DNA of 42,593 nt. It comes from Zeimonas sp039807785. Its GTDB lineage: Bacteria; Pseudomonadota; Gammaproteobacteria; Burkholderiales; Burkholderiaceae_E. The position numbers were made by a program, and so were the translations under genes. Where the stretch lies: positions 1-42,593 of the forward strand of contig JBDHRX010000008.1 of the NCBI GenBank assembly GCA_039807785.1, written 5' to 3'. Under the pieces are notes generated by a model. The model was not told the DNA's origin. It saw only the letters and a program-made list of their open reading frames with translations, and did no database searches. Positions within the stretch are counted from its first letter, which is position 1; every line of letters begins with the position of its first letter. Shown piece by piece: positions 16,565-25,061 of the stretch.

Positions 16565-16817
16565 GATGGGTCTCCGGGGATTGCGGCCTGCCGGCAGCGC
16601 CGCCGGCGTCGCGGCAACGCGCGACCGCCAGCCGGGCGAGCTCGCCGAGCCCGTCGCCGCCCCGCTCGAGATGCGCGACGATCGCGGCGCGCATCCTCGG
16701 GTCCCAGAAGCGACGGATGTGATGCGCGATGCCCGCGACCGCCGTCTCGCGGTCGGGCTCGCTGCGGAAGAAGGTCTCGATCTGGTTCGCCATCCGGACC
16801 AGCTTGTCGGCGTTCAT
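16557..16817 (-). CDS. fdsD: Formate dehydrogenase delta subunit
   Basis: 86 residues beginning MNADKLVRMANQIETFF with the core IAHHIRRFWDPRMRAAIVAH, characteristic of FdsD, a small protein needed for maturation or stability of soluble NAD-dependent molybdenum formate dehydrogenases. The ATG at 16817 overlaps the fdhD stop by 4 bases (ATGA). Its own stop overlaps the next gene by 8 bases. The C-terminal ~20 residues are Gly/Ala-rich and not conserved. Confidence 0.92.
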   Translation of the reverse strand: MNADKLVRMANQIETFFRSEPDRETAVAGIAHHIRRFWDPRMRAAIVAHLERGGDGLGELARLAVARCRDAGGAAGRPQSPETHHG

Positions 16818-17650
16818 GGCGCGACCGCCTCCTCGGCCGGAGCCATCCGGTGCGGGTGCGCGTAGACGGTATGGCGGTTGCCCCGCGCGAAGGCCACCAG
16901 CGTCACGCCGGTCTCGCGCGCCAGCGAGACCGCCAGCGCGGTCGGCGCCGAGACCGCGCACAGGATCTCGATGCCCATCACCGCCACTTTCTGGACCATC
17001 TCGTAGCTGGCGCGGCTGGTGATGAGCGCGGCGCCGGTGCGCAGGTCGACGCCGGCGCCGACCAGGGCCCCGACCAGCTTGTCCAGCGCATTGTGGCGCC
17101 CGACGTCCTCGCGCACCAGGTCGATCCCGCCGCCGGTCGAAACCCAGGCCGCCGCATGCACCGCGCCGGTCTCGGCGTTCAGCGGCTGGCGCGCCGCCAG
17201 CTGCGCCATCGCGGCCTGCAGCCGCTCGGGAGCGAGGCGCGCGACGCGGCCGACCGCCGGCGGATGCCGCACGGCCTGCGCCAGGGTCTGCGCGCCGCAC
17301 AGGCCGCAGCCGATCTGGCCGGTCAGGTTGCGCTGCTTGCGGTCGAGCTCGCGAAAGCGCCTCGCGGCGATCGTCACGTCGGCCTCGATGCCGTCGCCGA
17401 CGTCGTGCACGCGCACGCCGGTCAGCTCGCCGCGGTCACGGACGATGCCCTCGGTGAGCGAGAAACCCAGCACGAAGTCCTCGATGTCCTGCGGCGTGAC
17501 CATCATGACGACGTACGGCTTGCCGTTGTAGACCAGCGCGAGCGCGGTCTCGGCGGCGATCGGGTCGTGCGACTCGACGACGCGCCCGTCCTCCCAGCGC
17601 AGGCCGGTCATCGTCTCGGTCGGCGAAGGTCGCTTGCGCAGGCCGAACAT
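16814..17650 (-). CDS. fdhD: Formate dehydrogenase sulfurtransferase FdhD (FdsC)
   Basis: 278 residues. FdhD transfers sulfur from a cysteine desulfurase to the molybdenum cofactor before its insertion into formate dehydrogenase. Visible: the essential CGLCG loop (QIGCGLCGAQ), DFVLGFSLTEGIV near residue 60, VREDVGRHNALDKLVG, and SRASYEMVQKVA. Length is typical. It lies 19 bases after fdsA and overlaps fdsD by 4 bases, matching the fdsGBACD order known from Cupriavidus-type operons. It may also serve the coupled orphan molybdoenzyme. Confidence 0.96.
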   Translation of the reverse strand: MFGLRKRPSPTETMTGLRWEDGRVVESHDPIAAETALALVYNGKPYVVMMVTPQDIEDFVLGFSLTEGIVRDRGELTGVRVHDVGDGIEADVTIAARRFRELDRKQRNLTGQIGCGLCGAQTLAQAVRHPPAVGRVARLAPERLQAAMAQLAARQPLNAETGAVHAAAWVSTGGGIDLVREDVGRHNALDKLVGALVGAGVDLRTGAALITSRASYEMVQKVAVMGIEILCAVSAPTALAVSLARETGVTLVAFARGNRHTVYAHPHRMAPAEEAVAP

Positions 17651-17669
17651 GCCGTCGCCCCCGCGCCGC

Positions 17670-20525
17670 CTAGCGGACCTGCTCGGGCTCGCCGCCCCGC
17701 GCGAGCGCCGCCTGCCGCTCGGCGAAGCGGCGGTGATCGCGCTGCCAGGGCGAGGGCCGGGTCACGCGCGTGACCTGGACCGCGGTCACCTTGTACTCCG
17801 GGCAGTTGGTGGCCCAGTCGGAATTGTCGGTGGTGATCACGTTGGCCCCGGAGTCCGGGAAATGGAAGGTCGTGTAGACCACGCCCGGCTGCACGCGCGC
17901 GGTCAGGGTGGCGCGCAGCACCGTCTCGCCGGCGCGGCTGGCGATGCCCACCCAGTCGCCGTCGCGGATCCCGCGCTGCTCGGCGTCGTGCGGATGGATC
18001 TCGAGGCGATCCTCGCCGTGCCAGGCGAGGTTGGCGGTCCGCCGCGTCTGCGCGCCGACGTTGTACTGCGCCAGGATGCGCCCGGTGGTGAGGATCAGCG
18101 GGTAGCGCGCGCTGGTGCGCTCGTCGGTCGGGACGTACTCGGTCACGATGAAACGGCCCATGCCGCGCACGAAGCGATCGACGTGCATCGTCGGCGTGCC
18201 CTCCGGCGCGGCGTCGTTGCACGGCCACTGGAGGCTGCCCAGCCGGTCGAGCTTGTCGTAGCTCACGCCGGCGAAGGTGGGCGTGAGCCGCGCGATCTCG
18301 TCCATGATCTCGGACGGATGGGCATAGTCCATCGGATAGCCGAGCGCGCTGGACAGCGCCATCGTCACTTCCCAGTCGGCCTTGCCGGCCAGCGGCGGCA
18401 TCACCCGGCGCACGCGCGAGATGCGGCGCTCGGCGTTGGTGAAGGTGCCGTCCTTCTCGAGGAACGAGGCGCCCGGCAGGACGACGTGCGCGTACTGGGC
18501 GGTCTCGTTGAGGAAGATGTCCTGGACCACCAGGCACTCGAGCGCCTGCAGTGCCCGCGTCACGTGCTGGACGTCCGGGTCGGACTGCGCGATGTCCTCG
18601 CCTTGCACGTACAGGCCCTTGAACTGGCCCTCGAGCGCGGCATCGAACATGTTCGGGATGCGCAGCCCCGGTTCCTCCTGGAGCGGCACGCCCCACGCAC
18701 GCTCGAAGCTGCCGCGCACCGCCGCGTCCGAGACGTGCCGGTAGCCCGGGAACTCGTGCGGGAACGACCCCATGTCGCACGATCCCTGCACGTTGTTCTG
18801 GCCGCGCAACGGGTTCACGCCCGTGCCCTCGCGGCCGAGGTTGCCGGTCGCCATCGCGAGGTTGGCGATGCCGATCACCATGGTCGAGCCCTGGCTGTGC
18901 TCGGTCACGCCGAGGCCGTAGTAGATCGCCGCGTTGCCGCCGGTGGCATAGAGCCGTGCGGCGCCGCGCACCGCCGCCGCCGGCACGCCGGTCAGCGCCT
19001 GCGTCGCCTCGGGCGAGTTGCGCGGCTCGAGCGCGAAGGCCTTCCAGCGGGCGAAGTCCGCCGGATCGCAGCGCCGCGCGACGTAGTCCGCGTCGACCAG
19101 GCCCTCGGCGACGATCACGTGCGCCAGCGCATTGATCACCGCCACGTTGGTGCCCGGGGTGAGCTGCAGGTGGTAGTCGGCCCGGACGTGCGCGGCCTCG
19201 ACCAGGTCGATCCGGCGCGGGTCGATCACGATCAGCCGGGCGCCGCGGCGCAGGCGCTGTTTCATCCGCGACGCGAACACCGGGTGGGCGTCGGTCGGGT
19301 TGGCGCCGATCACCACGATGACGTCGGCGTAGTCGACCGAATCGAAGGCCTGGGTGCCCGCCGAGGTGCCCAGCGTCTGCCCCAGCCCGTATCCGGTCGG
19401 GGAGTGGCAGACCCGCGCGCAGGTGTCGGTGTTGTTGTTGCCGAAGGCCGCACGCACCAGCTTCTGGACCAGGTAGGTCTCCTCGTTGGTGCAGCGCGAC
19501 GAGGTGATGCCGCCGACCGCCTCGCGGCCGTACCGGGCCTGGATGCGCCGGAACTCCGAAGCCGCGTACCCGATCGCCTCCTCCCACGAGACCTCACGCC
19601 ACGGATCGGTGATGCGCGCGCGGATCATCGGCTTGCGGACCCGGTCCCGGTGCGTCGCGTAGCCCCAGGCGAAGCGACCCTTGACGCAGGAATGACCGTG
19701 GTTCGCCTTGCCGTCCTTGAACGGCAGCATGCGCACGACCCGGTCGCCCTGCATCTCGGCCCGGAACGCGCAGCCGACGCCGCAGTACGCGCAGGTGGTG
19801 ACCACGCTGCGCCCGGGCTGCCCGGCCTCGATCAGGGTGTTCTCGGTCAACGCCGCCGTCGGGCAGGCCTGCACGCAGGCGCCGCAGGACACGCATTCGG
19901 AATCGAGGAAGCGTTCGCCCTGGCTCGCGGCCACGCGCGAGTCGAAGCCGCGGGCGTCGATCGTGAGGGCGAAGGTGCCCTGGACCTCGTCGCAGGCGCG
20001 TACGCAGCGGCTGCAGACGATGCACTTGCCCGCATCGAAGGTGAAGTAGGGGTTGGAGGTGTCAGGCTCGGCGGCGCCGAAGTGGTTCGCGCCGTCGAGG
20101 CCGTAGCGCACCTCGCGCAGCCCGACCGCCCCGGCCATGTCCTGCAGCTCGCAGTTGCCGTTGGCCGCGCAGGTCAGGCAGTCGAGCGGGTGGTCGGAGA
20201 TGTAGAGCTCCATCACCCCGCGGCGCAGCCCGGCGAGCCGGTCCGACTGGGTGCGCACCCGCATGCCGGCCTCGGCCGGCGTGGTGCACGAGGCCGGGAA
20301 GCCGCGCCGGCCGTCGATCTCGACCAGGCACAGGCGGCACGACCCGAACGGCTCGAGGCTGTCGGTCGCGCACAGCTTGGGAATCGCGATGCCCGCCTGC
20401 GCCGCGGCCCGCATCACCGAAGTGCCGGCCGGCACCGAAACCGTCTCGCCGTCGATCTCGAGCGTCACGGCCGCCTCGGCCGCGCGCGGCGGGGTTCCGT
20501 GGTCGATGTCGAATCTGGATTGCAT
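17670..20525 (-). CDS. fdsA: NAD-dependent formate dehydrogenase alpha (catalytic) subunit
   Basis: 951 residues. Oxidises formate to CO2 at a Mo-bis-MGD centre in the cytoplasm. Clusters read in order: [2Fe-2S] Cys52/63/66/80; His112-Cys116/119/125; two [4Fe-4S] sites Cys168/171/174/178 and Cys211/214/217/221; and the MopB-type cluster Cys245/248/252/280. The Mo ligand is cysteine, not selenocysteine: Cys373 in CARVCHSPTGYG. The C-terminal domain ends with TFHFPDSGANVITTDNSDWA, typical of the family. It is the third gene of fdsGBA, 22 bases after fdsB. All expected ligands are present, so the enzyme should be functional. Confidence 0.98.
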   Translation of the reverse strand: MQSRFDIDHGTPPRAAEAAVTLEIDGETVSVPAGTSVMRAAAQAGIAIPKLCATDSLEPFGSCRLCLVEIDGRRGFPASCTTPAEAGMRVRTQSDRLAGLRRGVMELYISDHPLDCLTCAANGNCELQDMAGAVGLREVRYGLDGANHFGAAEPDTSNPYFTFDAGKCIVCSRCVRACDEVQGTFALTIDARGFDSRVAASQGERFLDSECVSCGACVQACPTAALTENTLIEAGQPGRSVVTTCAYCGVGCAFRAEMQGDRVVRMLPFKDGKANHGHSCVKGRFAWGYATHRDRVRKPMIRARITDPWREVSWEEAIGYAASEFRRIQARYGREAVGGITSSRCTNEETYLVQKLVRAAFGNNNTDTCARVCHSPTGYGLGQTLGTSAGTQAFDSVDYADVIVVIGANPTDAHPVFASRMKQRLRRGARLIVIDPRRIDLVEAAHVRADYHLQLTPGTNVAVINALAHVIVAEGLVDADYVARRCDPADFARWKAFALEPRNSPEATQALTGVPAAAVRGAARLYATGGNAAIYYGLGVTEHSQGSTMVIGIANLAMATGNLGREGTGVNPLRGQNNVQGSCDMGSFPHEFPGYRHVSDAAVRGSFERAWGVPLQEEPGLRIPNMFDAALEGQFKGLYVQGEDIAQSDPDVQHVTRALQALECLVVQDIFLNETAQYAHVVLPGASFLEKDGTFTNAERRISRVRRVMPPLAGKADWEVTMALSSALGYPMDYAHPSEIMDEIARLTPTFAGVSYDKLDRLGSLQWPCNDAAPEGTPTMHVDRFVRGMGRFIVTEYVPTDERTSARYPLILTTGRILAQYNVGAQTRRTANLAWHGEDRLEIHPHDAEQRGIRDGDWVGIASRAGETVLRATLTARVQPGVVYTTFHFPDSGANVITTDNSDWATNCPEYKVTAVQVTRVTRPSPWQRDHRRFAERQAALARGGEPEQVR

Positions 20526-20547
20526 GCGAGCTTCCTTGCCGGCCGCC

Positions 20548-22101
20548 TCAGGCCGCCTTGCCGCGGGCCCCGAGGCCGAAGTCCCCGGGGAAATGCTCGA
20601 GGGCGCTCAGCACGGGGTAGGGCGTGAGCCCGCCCATCGCGCACAGCGAGCCGTCGATCATCGTATCGCACAGGTCGCGCAGCAGCGCGGCCTCGCGCAG
20701 CCGGTCGCGGTCCGCCACGATCCGGTCGATCACCTCGACGCCGCGCACCGCGCCGATGCGACAGGGCGTGCACTTGCCGCAGGACTCGGCCGCGCAGAAC
20801 GCCATCGCGTGGCGCGCCATCCGCGCCATGTCCACGGTGTCGTCGAACACGACCACGCCGCCGTGGCCCAGCATCGCCCCCGCCTGGGCGAAGGCCTCGT
20901 AGTCCAGCGGCGTGTCGAAGCGCGACGCCGGCAGGTAGGCGCCGAGCGGGCCGCCGACCTGCACCGCGCGGATCGGCCGTCCGCTGGCGGACCCGCCGCC
21001 GTAGTCGTACAGCAGTTCGTGCAGCGTCAGCCCGAAGGCCTTCTCGACCAGCCCGCCGCGGCGCACGTTGCCGGCGAGCTGGAACGCCAGCGTGCCGCGC
21101 GAGCGGCCCATGCCGTAGTCGCGATAGCGCTGCGCGCCATGCTCGAGGATGCCGGGCACGCTCGCCAGCGTGACCACGTTGTTGACCAGCGTGGGCATCC
21201 CGAACAGGCCCTGCAGCGCCGGCAGCGGGGGCTTGAAGCGGACCTGGCCGCGCCGGCCCTCGATGCTCTCGAGCAGCGCCGTCTCCTCGCCGCAGATGTA
21301 GGCGCCGGCGCCGCGCCGCAGCTCGATGTCGAAACCCGGGCGGGTCCCGAGCACGCACTCGCCGAGATAACCGCGCTCGCGGGCCCGTTCGATCGCCGCG
21401 GCGAGCACCGCCTCGGCATGCGGGTACTCGGAACGCAGGTAGAGGTAGCCCCGGGTGGCGCCGCAGGCAAGGCCCGCGATCGTCATGCCCTCGATCAGCA
21501 GGTACGGGTCGCCCTCCATCAGCATGCGGTCGGAGAAGGTGCCGGAATCGCCCTCGTCGGCATTGCAGACGACGTACTTGCGGCCGGCATCGGCGTCGTG
21601 GACCGTCTGCCACTTCAGCCCGGTGGGGAAGGCCGCGCCGCCGCGGCCGCGCAGGCCGGACGCGGTCACCTCGGCGACGGCGGCCGCGGCGCCGATCTCG
21701 AGCATCCGCTGCAACCCCCGGTACCCGCCATGCGCCAGGTAGTCGTCCAGGCAGCGCGGGTCGACCACGCCCACGCGCGCGAAGGTGAGCCGCTCCTGGC
21801 GTTTCAGCCAGTCGAGCTCGTCGGTCGGGCCGAGGCGCAGCGGATGCGCGCCCCCCTCGAGGAAGCCGCTCGCGAAGAGCCCCGGCACGTCGTCCGGCGT
21901 CACCGGCGCATAGGCGATCCGCCCGGCCGGCGTCGCCACCTCGAGCAGCGGCTCGAGCCAGACCAGGCCGCGCGAGCCGTTGCGCACCAGCCGGACCTCG
22001 CGGCCCGAGCGCCGCGCCTGGGCGACGACGGCGCGCGCGACGTCGTCGGCGCCCAGCGAGAGGGCGGCGGCATCGCCGGGCACGTAGACGGTGACGCTCA
22101 T
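20548..22101 (-). CDS. fdsB: NAD-dependent formate dehydrogenase beta subunit (FMN, NADH site)
   Basis: 517 residues. A NuoF-like diaphorase subunit passing electrons from FdsA to NAD+. An N-terminal thioredoxin-like domain (to about residue 110) precedes the FMN/NADH fold: GLRGRGGAAFPTGLKW, CNADEGDSGTFSDR, GAGAYICGEETAL. A C-terminal [4Fe-4S] site follows (ESCGKCTPCRIG plus a later Cys). I chose ATG 22101 because it overlaps the fdsG stop (ATGA). The frame is open further upstream, but that part mirrors fdsG. Confidence 0.97.
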   Translation of the reverse strand: MSVTVYVPGDAAALSLGADDVARAVVAQARRSGREVRLVRNGSRGLVWLEPLLEVATPAGRIAYAPVTPDDVPGLFASGFLEGGAHPLRLGPTDELDWLKRQERLTFARVGVVDPRCLDDYLAHGGYRGLQRMLEIGAAAAVAEVTASGLRGRGGAAFPTGLKWQTVHDADAGRKYVVCNADEGDSGTFSDRMLMEGDPYLLIEGMTIAGLACGATRGYLYLRSEYPHAEAVLAAAIERARERGYLGECVLGTRPGFDIELRRGAGAYICGEETALLESIEGRRGQVRFKPPLPALQGLFGMPTLVNNVVTLASVPGILEHGAQRYRDYGMGRSRGTLAFQLAGNVRRGGLVEKAFGLTLHELLYDYGGGSASGRPIRAVQVGGPLGAYLPASRFDTPLDYEAFAQAGAMLGHGGVVVFDDTVDMARMARHAMAFCAAESCGKCTPCRIGAVRGVEVIDRIVADRDRLREAALLRDLCDTMIDGSLCAMGGLTPYPVLSALEHFPGDFGLGARGKAA

Positions 22102-22649
22102 GGCCGAGCCGCTCCCGGTGCCGCGTCCGCGACCGCGTCTCCAGCCGCATCCGGCGCGGCGACGATGGCATCGAACCGGGCGGCCGAGACGCGCCCGTGC
22201 AGGGCCCGGCCGACCATGACCGCCGGCGAACAGGCGCAATTGCCCAGGCAGTACACCGGCTCGAGCGTGACCGCGCCGTCGGCAGTGGTCTGGTGGAAAT
22301 CGATCCCCAGCGCGGCGCGGGCGTGCTCGCGCAGCCGCTCGGCCCCCATGGACAGACAGGCCTCGGCCATGCAGATGCGGACCACGCGCCGGCCCGGCGG
22401 CGTCGAGCGGAAGTCGTGGTAGAAGCCGAGCACGCCGTGGATTTCGGCGCGCGACAGGCCGAGCCCCCGGGCGATGGCCGCAACGCCCGCCGGGGGCACG
22501 TAGCCCAGGCGGTCCTGGATCGCATGCAGCACCGGCAGCAGGGCGCCGGGCCGGTGGGCGTGCGCGCGGATCGCCGCGGCGATGACTGCCTCGTCGACGT
22601 CACGCATCGGCGGCGCCGGGTCGGGCCGGGATGCCGGCTGATTGCTCAT
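22098..22649 (-). CDS. fdsG: NAD-dependent formate dehydrogenase gamma subunit ([2Fe-2S])
   Basis: 183 residues. NuoE-like thioredoxin-fold subunit with its [2Fe-2S] ligands as C-x4-C (ICMAEACLSMG) and C-x3-C (CLGNCACSP). The helical N-terminal part (LPVLHAIQDRLGYVPPAG, then SRAEIHGVLGFYHDF) is standard. Start choice is uncertain: ATG 22649 has only a weak GGTGGCGAG ahead, and ATG 22607 (MRDVDEAV) is possible. It is the first gene of fdsGBA-fdhD-fdsD. The 200 bases upstream to sorB contain a 9-bp inverted repeat (GCAATACGG, 22798-22806, and CCGTATTGC, 22704-22712) but no convincing promoter. Confidence 0.94.
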   Translation of the reverse strand: MSNQPASRPDPAPPMRDVDEAVIAAAIRAHAHRPGALLPVLHAIQDRLGYVPPAGVAAIARGLGLSRAEIHGVLGFYHDFRSTPPGRRVVRICMAEACLSMGAERLREHARAALGIDFHQTTADGAVTLEPVYCLGNCACSPAVMVGRALHGRVSAARFDAIVAAPDAAGDAVADAAPGAARP

Positions 22650-22849
22650 GTCTCGCCACCGGCCGGGATCGGTCTGCGAGATCCCGGCGCTCCTCCGATC
22701 AGGCCGTATTGCGTCGAGGTTATCACTGGCGCGCCGCGACGGCGCGAGTTCGCGCACCGGCGTTCCGGAATTCGCCGCCGCCGGCGCAGGCCTCCCGGCA
22801 ATACGGGGCAGGCGGCGGTCCGGCGAGCCGGGGCGGGTACGGCCCGGCG

Positions 22850-23161
22850 TCAGCGCGGCGTCACGGCGCGGGCCACGAAATCGGCCACCGCCTCGATCTC
22901 CTGCTCGGTCAACTGATCGGCGAAGCGCGGCATCACGCCGACGCCGGTGCGGACCGCTTCGAGGATGCGCGCGCGATCCGGCCGGAGCTCGTCCAGCGAC
23001 GGCCCGATGGTGCCGGTGGCCCCGGCCGCCTCCAGCGTATGGCAGAGCGCGCAGGGCGGCTGCGCGCGCTCGGTGAACACCTTCCGGCCGAGCTCCTCGG
23101 CGGAGGCGGCGGCGCCGAAGACGAGCAGCGCCGCCAGCCCCGCGATCCTCCGGTACCTCAC
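22850..23161 (-). CDS. sorB: Monohaem c-type cytochrome, sulfite dehydrogenase subunit SorB
   Basis: 103 residues. Signal peptide (MRYRRIAGLAALLVFGAAAS, cleavage near ASA-EE), one haem-binding CALCH site, and an axial Met in GVGVMPRFADQ. It accepts electrons from the molybdenum cofactor of SorA in the periplasm and hands them to another cytochrome. It overlaps sorA by 4 bases (ATGA at 23161-23158), which fixes both the pairing and the start. Confidence 0.9.
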   Translation of the reverse strand: MRYRRIAGLAALLVFGAAASAEELGRKVFTERAQPPCALCHTLEAAGATGTIGPSLDELRPDRARILEAVRTGVGVMPRFADQLTEQEIEAVADFVARAVTPR

Positions 23162-24357
23162 GCGACGGTCACCGCGACGGCGTGGTCACGCCAGCCGTTG
23201 TGGGCGTAGGCCCGCTCGTTCTCGACCCGCAGCTCGGGTTGCACCGTGCCGTCGGCGGCGCTCGCGCGGCTGGTGATCAGGTACTTCCCGGTGGCGAGCG
23301 GCACGCGCGCCCGGAACTGCCGCCAGGCGTAACGCCCCATCGAAGGACCATGGAACTCGGCCCGCTGCCACGAACGGCCGCCGTCCACCGAGACCTCGAC
23401 TTCCCTGACCGGGCTGCCACCGGTGAACGCGACGCCGTGGATCACCACCGGCCCGGCGCGCAGCGTCTCGCCGCCCGACGGCGAGGTCACGAACGACTTC
23501 AGGTTCATCTCCCACATCGTGGGCTGGGTCGGGTCGCCTTTCCTGCCGATGTCGCGCACGCGATAACCGGACTTCTGGATCGTGGCGCCGGTCTCGGCGG
23601 CGGTGAAGGCGAGGCGCTTGATGTACTTGATGTTGTTGACGCCGTAGTAACCCGGGATGATCAGGCGCAGCGGCCCGCCGTGGGCGAGGGGGATCGGGCG
23701 GCCGTCGAGCTCCCAGGCGAGGATCGCCTCCTCCATCGCGGTCCAGGGGACGGAACGCTCGACCGCCACGGTCGCGGGATCGATGCCGGGCGGGATCGTC
23801 TCCCCGCCCAGGCTCGTCATGTAGCGCATGCCCTCGCGCACGCCGCCGAGGGCGGTGACCACGTCCTTGACCGGCACGCCGCTCCACAGCGTGTTGCCGG
23901 CGGCACCGACCTTCCACTGCGAGCCCGAGGCCTTGTGCGCGAAGAAGCCGCGGCCGTTGCCCGAGCACTGCAGCACCATCGCCACGCTCGTCAGGCCCAG
24001 CCGCTTGAGCTCGCCCACCGTCAGCACGCGCGGGTTCGTGACCCCGTCGACCTGCAGTTGCCAGGCATCCGGGTTCGCGGTCAGCGAGGCGTCCGGCGCG
24101 GCGAGGTTGTTGCGCAGGAACAGCACGTCGATGTCGGTGATGCCGCTGGAGCCGAACGCGGCACGCTGCGTCTCGATCCCGCTGGCGCTGTGCACGATCA
24201 CGCGGCTCGCGTCCTTGAACGACGCCACGGGCGGGAGCGGCTTGGCCTGCGCCAGGCCCGGCACGCTCCAGCCTCCCAGGCCCGCGGCCGTGCCGCCGGC
24301 GCTCGCGGCCAGCAACCAGCGCCGCGCGATGTCCACTTCGAGTCTCGTCTCTTTCAT
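23158..24357 (-). CDS. sorA: Sulfite:cytochrome c oxidoreductase molybdenum subunit SorA
   Basis: 399 residues. Oxidises sulfite to sulfate in the periplasm. N-terminal Tat-like signal (ARRWLLAASAGGTAAGLGGW). The sulfite-oxidase fold carries the Mo-ligating Cys131 (VLQCSGNGRGFF). Other family motifs are PWTAMEEAILAWELDGRPIP, HGGPLRLIIPGYYGVNNIKY, and a C-terminal Mo-co dimerisation domain (VSVDGGRSWQRAEF). It is coupled by 4-base overlaps to both the upstream barstar-like gene and downstream sorB. All active-site landmarks look intact. Confidence 0.95.
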   Translation of the reverse strand: MKETRLEVDIARRWLLAASAGGTAAGLGGWSVPGLAQAKPLPPVASFKDASRVIVHSASGIETQRAAFGSSGITDIDVLFLRNNLAAPDASLTANPDAWQLQVDGVTNPRVLTVGELKRLGLTSVAMVLQCSGNGRGFFAHKASGSQWKVGAAGNTLWSGVPVKDVVTALGGVREGMRYMTSLGGETIPPGIDPATVAVERSVPWTAMEEAILAWELDGRPIPLAHGGPLRLIIPGYYGVNNIKYIKRLAFTAAETGATIQKSGYRVRDIGRKGDPTQPTMWEMNLKSFVTSPSGGETLRAGPVVIHGVAFTGGSPVREVEVSVDGGRSWQRAEFHGPSMGRYAWRQFRARVPLATGKYLITSRASAADGTVQPELRVENERAYAHNGWRDHAVAVTVA

Positions 24358-24827
24358 GGTCGGCCTCCTTCCAGTTCGGCAGCGGTGTCGGCCGGCGCAT
24401 GGCGGCGCCGGTCGTAGAGCGGATCGAGGGCGAGCAGCCTCGCCGGATCCAGGAAAACGGCGAAGAAGCGGGCGCCGCGTTCGCGCCGGCTCGCGGCTGC
24501 CGCCCGCAGCGCCCCGATCAGCGGGGCGAGCGCGCCGGGGCCGGCGCGCGCCGCGGACTCGAAACCGCTGAACAGCAGGACGTGCCCGGGCGCCGGGCGC
24601 CAGCCCGGATCGGCCAGCGCCGCCGCGCAGCCGGCCCAGTCCTCGTCGCCGAGGCCCAGCACCCGCGCGCAGCGCGCCAGCAGCGCGTCGCCGGCCGCGC
24701 CGTCGAGCGCCACCCGCAGCAGCGGATAACGGTCGAGCGCGCTCGCTTCCTCGAGCGCGCCGGTCACCTCGACCCGGTACACGCCCGAGCGGCGTTCATC
24801 GGCCAGGCGTTCGGCGAGCTTGCCCAT
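24354..24827 (-). CDS. Barstar-like (barnase-inhibitor family) protein leading the sorAB operon
   Basis: 157 residues. The middle and C-terminal parts (GLGDEDWAGCAAALADPGW, then PGHVLLFSGFE and RGARFFAVFLD) follow the barstar pattern of a helix with the NWDAL-like motif, a short strand, a helix and a final strand. There is no adjacent barnase-type RNase and no signal peptide, so the protein is cytoplasmic. Its stop overlaps the sorA start by 4 bases, so the three genes form one translationally coupled operon driven from the promoter/operator at 24863-24898. Whether it has an inhibitory partner elsewhere or a different role is unknown. The barstar assignment is by pattern recognition and moderate in strength. 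Confidence 0.65.
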   Translation of the reverse strand: MGKLAERLADERRSGVYRVEVTGALEEASALDRYPLLRVALDGAAGDALLARCARVLGLGDEDWAGCAAALADPGWRPAPGHVLLFSGFESAARAGPGALAPLIGALRAAAASRRERGARFFAVFLDPARLLALDPLYDRRRHAPADTAAELEGGRP

Positions 24828-24862
24828 GGCGCGGCGAACGGAGCTTCGCTTGCGTTTCCATT

Positions 24863-24898
24863 TGTCGAAAAGTATTCGACAGCAATGATCCGAGTCAA
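24863..24898 (-). promoter_or_regulatory. Promoter of the barstar-sorAB operon with palindromic operator over the -10 box
   Basis: Minus-strand -35 TTGACT (24898-24893), 16-base spacer, -10 AATACT (24876-24871). A perfect inverted repeat TGTCGAA-N5-TTCGACA (24863-24881) is centred on the -10 box, where a bound protein would block RNA polymerase, so a repressor site is the natural reading. The repressor is not identifiable from this window. Confidence 0.65.
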
Positions 24899-25061
24899 CC
24901 GAAATCCCTCTCGTTGTGTCGTCGAAGCCGGAAAAAGGAATGACGAAACTTCGCCGGCGGGAGCCGGACGGTCAGGCGGAGAAATGGTGGACCGACGGCG
25001 CAGGCACGCGGTGGTATCGTTGCGCTCCTTCGCTCAGGAGCGTCTCCGGGAGATCATCGAC

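Noticed and set aside
13814..17773. Very long open frame on the plus strand opposite fdhD, fdsD and the molybdoenzyme
   Set aside because: It is a mirror of high-GC minus-strand genes (G/C at third positions leaves few stops); its composition is Arg/Gly/His-rich with no recognisable domain.
17670..20525. Selenocysteine in the formate dehydrogenase
   Set aside because: The Mo-ligand codon is a cysteine codon (RVCHSP), with no in-frame TGA.
24984..25061. Earlier ATG start for tadA
   Set aside because: The added residues are Arg-rich and absent from TadA, and a likely -10 box lies inside this stretch.
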